From: Auanema rhodensis
Taxonomy: Eukaryota > Nematoda > Chromadorea > Rhabditida > Rhabditidae
Assembly: GCA_964057225.1 (NCBI GenBank)
Contig: OZ059896.1
Coordinates: 12,384,501 to 12,448,500 of the forward strand
DNA length: 64,000 nucleotides
Direction of reading: 5' to 3'
Below are positions 1 through 9,189 of the stretch, one piece after another; position 1 is the stretch's first letter, and each line of letters opens with the position of its first letter. The notes below the pieces were generated by a model. That model saw only the letters and a list, made by a program, of their open reading frames with translations, ran no database searches and was not told the origin of the DNA. The position numbers and the translations under genes were made by a program.

Positions 1-10
1 AATAAAACGT

Positions 11-821
11 TTATTTCATATTTTTAACATGTAATGTAACAACTGTAGAACCATAATTAAATTGCATAGGACGACCAAATTCATCTAAAATTTTAATACG
101 TATGGTATCGAGTGTTTGTCTAGTGATTGGTACATAACGAATAGGATTAAATGTTTTGGCAATCATTTTACCAAATTCAGTAGGAGGTGGTACAGGTAAA
201 CATGCAAGTAAATTAGCTTTCACATTACCAAGAATGGAATATTCTACAATATCACAATATATATACATTGTATTAATGTTATTTGAAAAATCAATGGGAC
301 GCCTGGCTATTATTGTATCATATTGATGTTTTTATTTTCAAAACCAAGAAAATATGCAAAATCATCACCAAGCGTTGCATTCATTAATAGTCGCTTGCTA
401 GTTACAAACTCTATGCGCTGCAATGTTTTGTTAAACTGAAATGTGGCGTCTGCGAGCATTTCCTCCACTAGCTTAGCCTCAGCCTGGCGATTATTATACC
501 ACTTTTTAACGTCTTCATCTTTATTTATTAAACCCTTTATACGTGCTTCTTCCTTAGCTCCAAGAGGCTTTATATTGTTGGCGATAAATGATTCTCTTCC
601 AGCATTGATTCCGCGTATTATTTCATCACCATTTGCATAGTTACCCTTGGGTATCTTTTTGAACATTTAATATAGAACAAGGAAAAATGATGTCAGTCAG
701 CCCAATGCAATAATTATTATTGCGTAGCCTTAGTGTTTCAGGTAATCTGGTAAGAAACATTGATAATGTATTACTTTTTTCAGAGTCAACTGATTAAGAC
801 TAAGACTAATGTAAAAATCAT
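11..821 (-). pseudogene. Polinton capsid-associated (possible minor capsid/penton) protein, broken
   Basis: Disrupted copy of the intact 286-aa protein at 46472-47332. Two fragments remain in different frames (11-268 and 310-666). A short deletion near 310-330 shifts the frame, and about 50 bp are missing near 655-670 relative to the intact copy. The intact protein begins with the FYITLP-type N-terminus that I associate with a conserved Polinton virion gene. Assignment as minor capsid or penton protein is inference, because no motif visible here proves it. Confidence 0.7.
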
Positions 822-879
822 CGACAAACCACCACTTGATACGTGTACACTATTGCAAATGAAATTATTTGCATTTTAG

Positions 880-1433
880 GAACATTTACAAGTGGTTGAT
901 TATGGTTTTCAGCTTCAAACTACCAGTCAGACAACTGTAATAGGTGCTACCCAATGCGTTAAAACAACCCTCATAAAGCATATATGTGAAAATACTGCAA
1001 AGTTTTTCAACGTCCCCATTGATAGAATATTCTGGTTCGGTCAATATGTGTCATCGTCAGGTGTACCATTGAATGATGAGGGTTCAATAATTATTTAAGG
1101 GGCCTGATCCTGATTTAATAAAAAAACAAAAGGGAGTAAATACTATACTAGTGCTGGACGAAGCAAAGGAATTACTCAACAACATTTTCACAGTATGGGC
1201 TCATTACAGGAATTTGGCACTGTTTAATCTTCTGCAAGCGGCATTTTAACTGGACAGGACCAGTCGAATCAATAGTAAAAATGCTCTAGAGGCGTATGAT
1301 GATGCAATGTCTACTCCCTATAGTCATTTACTGATTGACAATCATCCTTTAACAAATGAGAAGCAGCGTATACTATCTGATATAACAGCGGAGAACCCTA
1401 TTGTTTTTAGCCAGAAATGTGTTTAGTGTTTAA
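880..1433 (+). pseudogene. Polinton packaging ATPase (FtsK/A32-like), broken
   Basis: Remnant of the DNA-packaging ATPase. Near 940-975 the reading GATQCVKTTLIKH aligns with a Walker A loop, but the glycine before the essential Lys is Val. Just after the Walker B-like ILVLDE (about 1150) roughly 36 bp are missing relative to the 47-kb copy, and about 80 bp are missing near 1275. Homology begins directly after a run ending TTTTAG at 879, a plausible splice acceptor, so the true start may lie in a tiny upstream exon. Not functional as it stands. Confidence 0.75.
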
Positions 1434-1445
1434 AGTGCATATTCA

Positions 1446-1754
1446 ATGAGTGGTCGTATTCTGTCAAATTTCAACTTTTTGTCTTCTTGCGCCAAAACTC
1501 CTTGTTCTGTTTCCTTATTTTCTTTTGCACACATTGAGATTATTGTTGAAATTGTATTTAATATTGTGAAAAATAAAAATTTTCTTTTAACTAACAACGA
1601 ATATAAAACCCTGTTGCCCATATCTTCATTATTACGTCAAATAGCTTTGATACGCACAGCGGAAACAGCTAAATCATTATTGGCAACGCTTTCACACAAA
1701 CAATTGAAAACAATAGTTACATGTGCTATTGCCTATTTTGGTCTTAAATCATGA
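1446..1754 (+). CDS. small conserved Polinton protein, 102 aa
   Basis: Intact ORF starting at ATG 1446, directly after the ATPase remnant. The N-terminal part (SGRILSNFNFLSSCAKT) is followed by an EIIVEIVFNIVKN segment, then a basic, leucine-rich C-terminus. The layout resembles a ~100-aa protein found in many animal Polintons between ATPase and integrase genes (pattern: cysteine or nucleophile-poor helix, 'NIVKxNxxL', basic tail). Its function is unknown. The 48-kb copy keeps only the first ~49 codons, because a deletion there fuses it to the next gene. This is the only intact ORF of P1. Confidence 0.6.
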   Translation: MSGRILSNFNFLSSCAKTPCSVSLFSFAHIEIIVEIVFNIVKNKNFLLTNNEYKTLLPISSLLRQIALIRTAETAKSLLATLSHKQLKTIVTCAIAYFGLKS

Positions 1755-2459
1755 AGCTCAACCATAAACATCGACTAATTCCTGTCGACTATTGATGATG
1801 AAACGCTGAACATAGACAACTTTAATGCTGAATTGAAGCTCTTAGGAGAGAATAAATCTATATCCGATTATAAAAAGACTGAACTATACAAAGACTTGAT
1901 TGCTGGTCTTAAAAATTATAGAGAAAGTGTAGATGCGCCCATATCAGTACAAGTGGAAAATGCTGATCCACCTCTATTGCCAGAATACAAGTTGCCAAGA
2001 AAGTATAACAAATTGTGGGAGAAATTTCCAGAGGTGCGCACAAACAAGAATACCTAACTTGTGATTAATGATGAGGCTGTACCAAACACCAATATTACAA
2101 AAATTTTAGATTTTGTAGTGGATAAAACAAAAACGGAGCCCAATGGATTTTCAGTCTTGTCAAAGTTTTTAGCCAGTAAAGGTGTATCTGGTACTAACAA
2201 GAAACAAACTAGAAGAGAGTCAGCTGACACTGATTCAGTTGACGTTGTAACTACCCCTGAACCGGCTGTTACAGACTTGGACTCTATTATATTACCTAGA
2301 ACGCCTCGTCATCGTAAAGCTGTTATTCGATATTCACCATCACCGGTTTGTTCTCTCAAAAGTGAAAAATCAAAGACTTTTGATACTGCCAAATCATATT
2401 ACACACCACGGGAAGGAGACTCACAGAATGGCCAAGGTCGTAAAAGGTTCTATTATTAG
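1752..2459 (+). pseudogene. Polinton pre-integrase protein, broken or with a 42-bp intron
   Basis: Two in-frame stretches (1833-2057 and 2061-2459) are separated by a TAA at 2055. The same stop sits at the homologous place in the 48-kb copy. The stop may be a shared mutation. Alternatively it lies inside a 42-bp intron starting GTGCGCAC after TTTCCAGAG, with a CTAAC branch-like motif and an AG end, which would keep the frame. Upstream of 1833 the frame is broken. The product is a hydrophilic, low-complexity protein with a basic C-terminus (PRTPRHRKAVIRYSPSP), encoded just before integrase. Function unknown. Confidence 0.55.
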
Positions 2460-3299
2460 ATTATGGAAATCATGATTTAGCAAGCATTTATTACGATATA
2501 AAACATCCAGCTTCATATACATCAGCCAAGAATTTATTAACGCAAGTACGAAAACATGGCATTTCAAAAGGACAAGTTGATGACTTCTTGCAAGATTCTG
2601 TAACTTTTACACGGCATAAACCAACTAGAATGCTTATGCAGACTAGAAAGACTAGAGGATGTGGTCGATTTCTAACAGTGCAAGCAGATTTGGTTGATAT
2701 GCAAAAATATAAAAAATTAAACGACGGCTATACTTACATGTTGACCATGATTGATGTTTATACACGCATGTTATATGTTAGGCCTTTGAAATCTAACGGT
2801 GGTATAGAGGTTGCTGGTGCATTTGAAAATTTTTTCAAGAACTTTCTACCAATTCAGTTGATTACTGATAATGGCACAAGGTTTTATAATAGTCAAGTTC
2901 ATTACAAAAGCTGCAACGGTGGAGCGAGCAAATAGAACTTTAAAAACACGCATGATGAAATATCTCTATTACAAGAATAATCATCGTTGGATTGATATCC
3001 CAGATGATTTGGTTGAAGGAATAAACAAATCTTATAACCGGTCCATAAAAATGCGGCCCATTGATGTTAAAGTAAATATATTCATTGAACAATATGCATC
3101 AGCTGTTAAAAGCAGCTTTAACATTGATGATACTGTTCGCATAAGCAAAAATAGGCGCACTTTTGAAGAAAGCTACGAGTCTGGATATACAGTTTTAAAA
3201 GAGCGTACTCGAAGCGGTAAACGTCAAGTATTTGTAAAATGAAGTGGATATCCCGACAACTTAAATGAATGGATAGATGCAGAAAATTTAAATGTATAA
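2429..3299 (+). pseudogene. INT: Polinton integrase (DDE/rve) with C-terminal chromodomain-like end, broken
   Basis: Retroviral-type integrase. First catalytic Asp in QADLVDMQ (about 2685), second in ITDNG (about 2865). The region carrying the spacing to the catalytic Glu has lost about 50 bp, causing a frameshift, before VERANRTLK with its Glu (about 2920). The C-terminal SGYPDNLNEWIDAENLN stretch is chromodomain-like and is preceded by an in-frame TGA at 3241 where a Trp would fit. A 1-bp insertion near 2450 also shifts the start. The 48-kb copy keeps the region lost here but lacks the C-terminal half. Confidence 0.85.
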
Positions 3300-3594
3300 T
3301 TTTTCACTAATGTTATAAACAATTGTAATAATAATAAATGATTCATTTGATATATCGCATAAAGTAACAATAAAAAACCAGCAAAACACAAAACAACAAT
3401 TCAACCTGCAATTAAAAAAATGTAGACTACTCAAATTTTCAAATTCTTACCAGTTGGTTGATCATTCGTCTTCAATTGATGATTGATGGATATTCGCAAG
3501 AGCTGGAAAAAAAACTGTTACGGCTGAGAATATAAAAATGCCACATAACAAAACAAGAATAAAACGTCAATTTTACTATTTGTGGTTGTTGTAG
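3300..3594. other. intergenic stretch between integrase and Cys-rich gene
   Basis: Non-coding Polinton sequence shared with 49297-49592 and 30776-30905. It includes, on the minus strand, a pyrimidine tract ending CAG followed by about 50 bp and GTAAGAA, which looks like a small internal exon or a 3'-UTR intron of the Cys-rich gene. I see no ORF in it. Confidence 0.5.
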
Positions 3595-3770
3595 TCAAAA
3601 TAAGGATCAAAGCGGATAAACATGTTCATGTTGAGTGCTTTTGGCCTTAGTTTAAAGTACAATACATTCTGCTTTTAACCAAAAGTTTATACAGTACCCT
3701 CATCAGCATATATAACAATATAGCCCATATTGTTCAACAATTGCTTGCACGTGGTGTTATAAGAGCGCAT
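3595..3770 (-). pseudogene. last exon of the Cys-rich three-exon Polinton gene, orphan
   Basis: Matches exon 3 of the intact genes at 30191-30775 and 49593-50196 but is a few bases short of their 180 bp. The TGA stop (3595-3597) and the splice acceptor side (CAG adjoining ATGCGC) are recognisable. Exons 1 and 2 are absent: about 60 bp further on, the sequence runs into the terminal inverted repeat. This copy is dead. Confidence 0.75.
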
Positions 3771-3829
3771 CTGAAAAATAATAAAATTGAAAATAAATGA
3801 ATATGCAAGTTTACATTAACAGAAAAATT

Positions 3830-5208
3830 TTATAAGGTCAGCGCAACTGTTCGCTAGTCTTATTGTATTTACCTTCAATGTGTGCTCTATAGAGTTATTG
3901 TATTGTTATATTAGTAAAATGAAGTTTAAAACTATTCCTAATGTTCATATTTTCTTTTAATTTGAAAGTTTTACTTGTTACAATAAATATAATTAATAAC
4001 AACTCGAATTAAACCCAATTAACCTTCGATATGTGTTGCATTGAAATAACCATAACAAGTACGGTGAACAAAACGATATACAGTCCTGTGCGATGAAGGT
4101 TGCACACCCCTATGTTAGAAGCCCCATAATTCCCCTTCAAACTACAAAAAAACAATTTTTTTAATTTCAAAAATTTTGCGAGTTCATATAGTATATATTG
4201 AGTCAAAATATATGTTAATATAACTAAAACTGATTTCAGTATTATTTTCTAAATTTATAAGGAAAAATAGTGTTTTTTGACAATTTTGAATAATTCATCT
4301 TAATATAACAGATTTTGAGATTAGGAAAAAAGTTAATTCATTAGAAATGTTTTAAAATGATTCTAAGCGCAGAACTTGATCAATAACCAAGTTTTTCCTA
4401 TGGCATGGCATAGCTTCAAACAAGTAAGCTTCATCATCTGAATCTTACTGAATATCTATGAAGAGATCTTGGTTGACGTACAACCAAATTCTCCCGTTTA
4501 AAAGAAAAATTGACGTTTAGTGTACTCCTAACATTCTATCAAAAAATTATTTCTGAAATCTTGATGAAACTTCTGAAAATCACGAAAGAAGACTTCAAGC
4601 TATTTATAAAAATTTCGGAGACTTCAGAAAATACTTTCAAACATAATTTTTAAAACTTTAAAGATTTTTTCTGAATCCATTATTGTTTTTTAACATCCAA
4701 AATATATTTTTTCTCAGTTTTTGTAGTTTGTCTGAGAAGGTATAAGGGTTTCTAGTGTGTGTGCAACCTTCATCGCACAGGACTGTACATGCAAGAGATT
4801 TATTGTTCTTTAAAATTAAAATTAAATAGAACAAACACAATACAATAAAGTAATAAACAAAATAAGTAAACAAACATATCAAAAAAGCAAATATGATTAT
4901 TAAATATAATAAATGAATAAAGAAATAAATAAAATTTAAAAACAAATTTAAATATTTTAAATTTATAATTTTTTTTTCACTTAATGTATTTAAAAAATAA
5001 TTTAAAAATATATAATTAAATACATATATTTGAAAAACAAATTTAAAATTTAATTTTAAAATAAAATTTAAATCATGATTTTTAAATTTAAAAAAGGAAA
5101 ATCCATGAACCATGATCCCAAAATATGATTTGAACAGCTGAAGCTCAAAAATATGTTTTTGACAGCTGTTTGGGAGCGTGGTTAGTAAATTTTGCACGGC
5201 TCTCTACT
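3830..5208 (+). repeat. Polinton P1 right terminal inverted repeat (with MITE insertion)
   Basis: Shares the same ordered blocks with 52490-53348 (same orientation) and with 29173-29590 (inverted): GGTCAGCGCAACTGTT, the GTTACAATAAATATAATTAAT tract, one degenerate copy of the TATCGAA/TTCGATA dyad at 4016-4032, an AT-rich region, and the end TTTGGGAGCGTGGTTAGTAA...GGCTCTCTACT. About 700 bp of it is a later insertion (4081-4785). Confidence 0.8.
4081..4785. mobile_element. 705-bp non-autonomous Tc1/mariner-type MITE in the Polinton TIR
   Basis: Perfect terminal inverted repeats of about 27 bp begin with CAGTCCTGTGCGATGAAGG and are flanked by a TA duplication (4079-4080 and 4786-4787). The homologous Polinton end at about 52936-52945 has the empty site (GATATACATGCAA), which proves insertion with TA duplication. 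There is no transposase ORF. The right arm of the big palindrome carries a partial copy (14689-14926), and a truncated inverted copy lies at 26890-27543. Confidence 0.9.
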
Positions 5209-5262
5209 GTCAAAAATATACTTTTCCTCCCGAGGCAGGCTCTCGAGCCTCGAGTTTCGCAC
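5209..5262 (-). repeat. inverted fragment of a Polinton terminal repeat
   Basis: Immediately outside the P1 terminus, the bases GTCAAAAATATACTTTTCCT...GGCTCTCGAGCC are the reverse complement of TIR sequence at about 51752-51800. It is probably the remnant of another Polinton end, joined head to head. Confidence 0.55.
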
Positions 5263-5279
5263 TCCTCTTCTCACATATA

Positions 5280-6337
5280 CCGATTAAATTTGAGTTTAAA
5301 TTTAAACAAATTTCACGTTTCACTCACGCTGACTACGAAATGATCAACAAACAACTAGCCAACATCGATTTCTGTTCTGAACGTTCAGGTTTAACTCCAC
5401 TACAATCATATTCTTAGTTTGTCGCTATTCTTCGTTCTGTAATATCTTCGTATGTTCCCAAGAAACAGACAAAGAAAAACAAAAAGCTGGATCGTGAAAT
5501 CAAAAAACTTCACAACCAAATTAAAAAGTTTAGTTGCTCTCTGTACCCATCTGATGAAATCCGTCGTAAAAAACTCTGTGCTGCTTTCGATAGACTCACA
5601 AAACGCAAGTATGCATTAGAAGAAGAACGCATTGCTAATTTCAGAAATTCCTGACTTTTTCATCGCTTCTGTAGAGAGCGGTTAGGTGGCAATTCATCGG
5701 ACGTCCCAAACCTCACCATTAATCAACAAATAGTATCTTCGGATGCTGACAAAGCCTCCGTTTTTTCCAAAGTTTTTACTGTTAACCCTCTCTTTTTAAC
5801 ATCTCATCCTACCCATAGCTCTACTCCTACCACTTTCGGCTCCTATATCAACTTTGTCGATATATCACCTGAAGTTGTATACAAAACACTCTATCATCCT
5901 CCACTTAGGGTATCTACATCTCCAGGCGGTATTTCGTACTACTTTTTGAAACAATGTGCTGCTCCTCTAGCTCATCCATTAGCTTTCATATTTCACAACC
6001 TTCTTGTTAGTTCAACTTGCCCTCCTAATTGGAAAATGGCCTGGATCCGCCCTGTCTTCAAATCTGGTGTCACTAAAAATCCAGAAAACTATCGACTCAT
6101 CTCTCTCACTTCTAGTCTGTCTAAGGTGTTTGAACGTCTTGTTCGCACTCCTCTTCTCACATTTAGCATATCTTCTGGTTCTATACCTAATTTTCAACAT
6201 GCCTTTCTTCCTAATAGGAATACTGTTTCTGCCATCCTAGACAGTCATGTAAGTTGGAAATCTTTTCTCAACTGCAACGATGTAGTTTTTGTTGCTTTCA
6301 TAGATTTCTCAAAGGCGTTCGATTTAATAAATCATGC
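5280..6337 (+). pseudogene. LINE (non-LTR retrotransposon) ORF2 fragment, linker plus RT N-terminus
   Basis: Coding remnant with in-frame stops at about 5416 and 5653. It starts in the region between endonuclease and RT (INKQLANIDF, then a basic coiled segment KLDREIKKLHNQIKK). It then runs through PGGISYYFLKQCA, PPNWKMAWIRPVFKSG, NYRLISLTSSLSK and VFVAFIDFSKAFDLINH, the last being RT motif A with the catalytic Asp. It is cut off at 6337 by the start of a satellite unit, so YADD and everything 3' are missing. The type is CR1/jockey-like, but I cannot name the family. Confidence 0.85.
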
Positions 6338-7293
6338 CGTCATACGCACATGTTTAGTATGTGCTCGCCGATTTGACAGTGGAAAAATAAATATACCGAA
6401 TGAAACTAAAAGAAACAATAAACAAATGTAAGCTTTTATGCTGCTTGATAGTGCAGTATATAGTTAATTTCGAAGACTCAAAGTTTTGGACAAAAACTAT
6501 AGTGAATCCGTGAAACATATATCGGCCAAAACAAAACGCAAAAGTTGAAGGTTCCGCCGAGATTTAAATTTGGGTAGGAGGATTCAGAGTCCTGAGTGCT
6601 AATCACAACACCACGGAACCACTGTAATTTGTCACAAAAAAACTGCCATATATGAGATTCAATCCTCCCTCTTGCGTAAAATAACAGAAAAACAATTACA
6701 AACAATTTGATTGAGATGAGATTTGAATATTTAACTTTCTCGAAGTTTAAACTCAGCTTATTGCAGTTATCCAAGTTTGGTGCTGTAGTTGTGCTTAATT
6801 GAAAAGAATCTTGTTTGTTTTTCATCAACTAAGTGCAAAATTAAAAGTCATCACATGACCTCAAATATCAAGAAACTGAGTTTTGAGCAGCAAAACTAAT
6901 GTTCACGACATTGCAACTTCTCCACACTTTTTATGCTCGAAATATATATGTTCTTCTACTTTCTTTGTTAGGTGTATAGAACTTAACACTTTGGTTTTTA
7001 TTTCGAGACGAACGTTAACAGATAAAAGGATTCACCATCATATCACAAGAAATTACAGTTTGAATTGAACATTAACAAAGAATACAAAAAAAAAACAAAA
7101 AATTTTAAAAATAAAGAATATAATGAAATAAGACACAAATGGTTTGAAAGCAATCGATCTGGGTTAGAACAAAAAAACGTGTTATATCAGCCTCATTTTA
7201 TAAGCGTGGGTCGTTTGGCCATCGGTCACTTGAGTATCTCGCACATGTTTAGTATGTGCTCGCCGATTTGACAGTGAAAAAATGAATACACCC
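6338..7293 (-). repeat. single ~895-bp LTR-like satellite unit (left palindrome arm)
   Basis: One full unit (6379-7273 between successive TGTCAAATC starts, read on the minus strand) of the family tandemly arrayed at 14927-24434, plus ~40 bp of the next unit where it joins the LINE. It contains a tRNA-Gln-like segment at 6551-6620. Mirror copy: 12181-13136. Confidence 0.85.
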
Positions 7294-7673
7294 GTTACAT
7301 ATTGTTTCTTCCCGTCTTTTCATTGTCGGAAGATATATGTACTTCTACCTTGTTCCTTAGGTAGGCAGACCCGAACGCCCCGATTTCCTTATTAAGATAA
7401 ATACTCAAAGAGAAAAGGATTCATTATCAGATAACAAGAAAATACAATATAAGAATTAAATTAAGAAAGAATATAAAAACATATAATAAAGTATTAAATA
7501 GAGAATATATATAGATGATATAGAGATAAGACTCACATGACTATAAGACAACCTATCTGGGTTAGGCCAGAAGCAAGAGTGCCATGTGTGTTCCATGTTG
7601 TAGGCGGGGCTTGTTCAGGCTCCCGCTATTTGAATAGCGCGCACATGTTTACCATGTGCTTGCAGATGTGACA
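7294..7673 (-). repeat. gypsy-type LTR (G1), left-arm copy
   Basis: Mirror image of the LTR at 11801-12180, 380 bp, beginning TGTCACATCTGC on the minus strand, with the purine tract AAGGTGGGGGA just before it. It belongs to the truncated element whose integrase is at 8268-9189. Confidence 0.85.
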
Positions 7674-8267
7674 TCCCCCACCTTAAAAAGTTGAACGTCC
7701 TCGCTCAAAAACAAAATAAATTAATTCACTTTTTAAGATAGTTGGATGTTGGAAAAAAAATCATGGTGTAGTGGATAAAAAAAATGTATACAATACGATT
7801 TGAAAGTTTAGCTATTGTCTCTTCAAGTTTGTTGAATTCGAAATGTAGTATCGAGTAGATTCTATTCCATTCACTTGAGTAGTGAAATGCTTGCAAACGA
7901 GAGCTTTGCTTCTAAACCATTCGACTGTGATATAGTCGTTCATTTTCTTGAGTTGTAGAGGTACGGTGTTACCCTGAGTATAGGTCGAGCCCGTTCTGTA
8001 CAAAAAAATGAAAACTCGTTTAACCCGTATGACTAATGTCCATAAGGTGAATACAAGTAATGATTAAGCATAAAAAATAGCAAGATTCACAAGAGAATGT
8101 TGAAAAAAATCTACTCAATGAGAGTTGGAGTAATAAAACAAACCCTTGTAAAACAATAGCAGACTTCCCAGAGAAAATCAATCAACAACAAAGAAGTGTT
8201 ACAATCAGAAATGGCACAAAATAAAAAAAATTTCAACAGTTTGATTTTGTTAAAAAAAAAACTACCT

Positions 8268-9189
8268 TCAAGAAATTGTGATAACCGGAATAGATGTTGT
8301 CCGTTGGTAAGGTTTGACGAAGTCCTTGTGTACTCTTCTGCTTTTTCCTTTATCTGTTTGAATCACGACGAAAGATCTTTGAACTGCTGTAACTAAATAA
8401 GGCCCTTCGAATGAAGGTGTTAGTTTGTTTCGAGTAGAATTCACTTTTATCATAACTAAGTCATTAACCTGAATTTCTTTATTTTGTGTTCTATTTCGTG
8501 TATTGTACCGTTGTTCGTTCTTCTTTGTGCATGTTTCAATTCTATCTTTTACTATATTAGATGTGCTTTCATTTCGTATTAGCGATCTATTGACAAAGTC
8601 TTCTGTAGGATTGGCTGGTTCCTCAGTTTGAAGATTATTTCCAGGCAATTGATGGTCAATAGGAAGTCTTGCATCCCGACCAAATAATACAACATATGGA
8701 CTAATAGATGTTGATGAGTTTGGTAACGTATTGATCGCAAACATAACTTTGGATAGGTGTATATCCCAGTTAGTTTGTTGTTCATTCACGAATGAAGAGA
8801 GAGCTTCTTCCAAAGTTCTATGAAGTCTCTCAACTTGTCCATTAGCATTTTTATGATATGGTAGCGTAGTAGTGTGTTTAATTCCAAATTGTTTACACAT
8901 AGCTTGAAATTCAGATGACAAAAAGCTACTACCATTATCGGTTATCATACTCATTGGTGGTCCATATATGAAAACAAATCTAATTACAAACGCTTTTGTG
9001 ATTTCAGTAGTTGTTTGTGTTATTAATGGGCAAGTTGTTCCCCATTTACTAAAAGCATCTTGAATACTCAAGATGTATCGATGTCCATCATTAGTGCGAG
9101 GTAAAGGACCTAGTATATCTTCATGAATACGATCAAATGGCTTTTCGGGTATAACAAATCTTCCCATAGGTTGAATATACGATTGGTGT
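8268..9189 (-). pseudogene. Ty3/gypsy integrase, C-terminal 299 aa (left-arm copy)
   Basis: Catalytic core and C-terminus of a gypsy-type integrase: IHEDILGPLP (first Asp), ITDNGSSF (second Asp), NGQVERLHRTLEE (Glu), then the GPY/F-type module SFEGPYLVTAVQ. It is nearly identical to residues 346-644 of the protein at 9185-11206 (one visible substitution, Ser to Pro). The sequence stops being homologous exactly at 9189, where the fold-back junction cuts off the zinc-binding domain. The ORF itself is open, but it is a truncated duplicate. Confidence 0.9.

Larger units (their letters stand above)
1..5208 (+). mobile_element. Polinton/Maverick P1, right half, truncated by window edge
   Basis: Right-hand portion of a Maverick/Polinton DNA transposon. 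Gene order and strands match the right half of the element at 46472-51928: capsid-associated protein (-), ATPase (+), small protein (+), pre-integrase protein (+), integrase (+), last exon of a Cys-rich gene (-), then a terminal inverted repeat ending in GGCTCTCTACT at about 5208. The same terminus recurs at 27746, 51928 and 53348. Most genes carry indels relative to the 46-49 kb copy, so this is a decayed copy. The left half lies outside the window. Confidence 0.85.

Noticed and set aside
4658..5197. 179-codon Phe/Leu/Ile-rich ORF resembling a membrane protein
   Set aside because: It is a translation of the AT-rich Polinton TIR and MITE end; composition alone explains the hydrophobicity.
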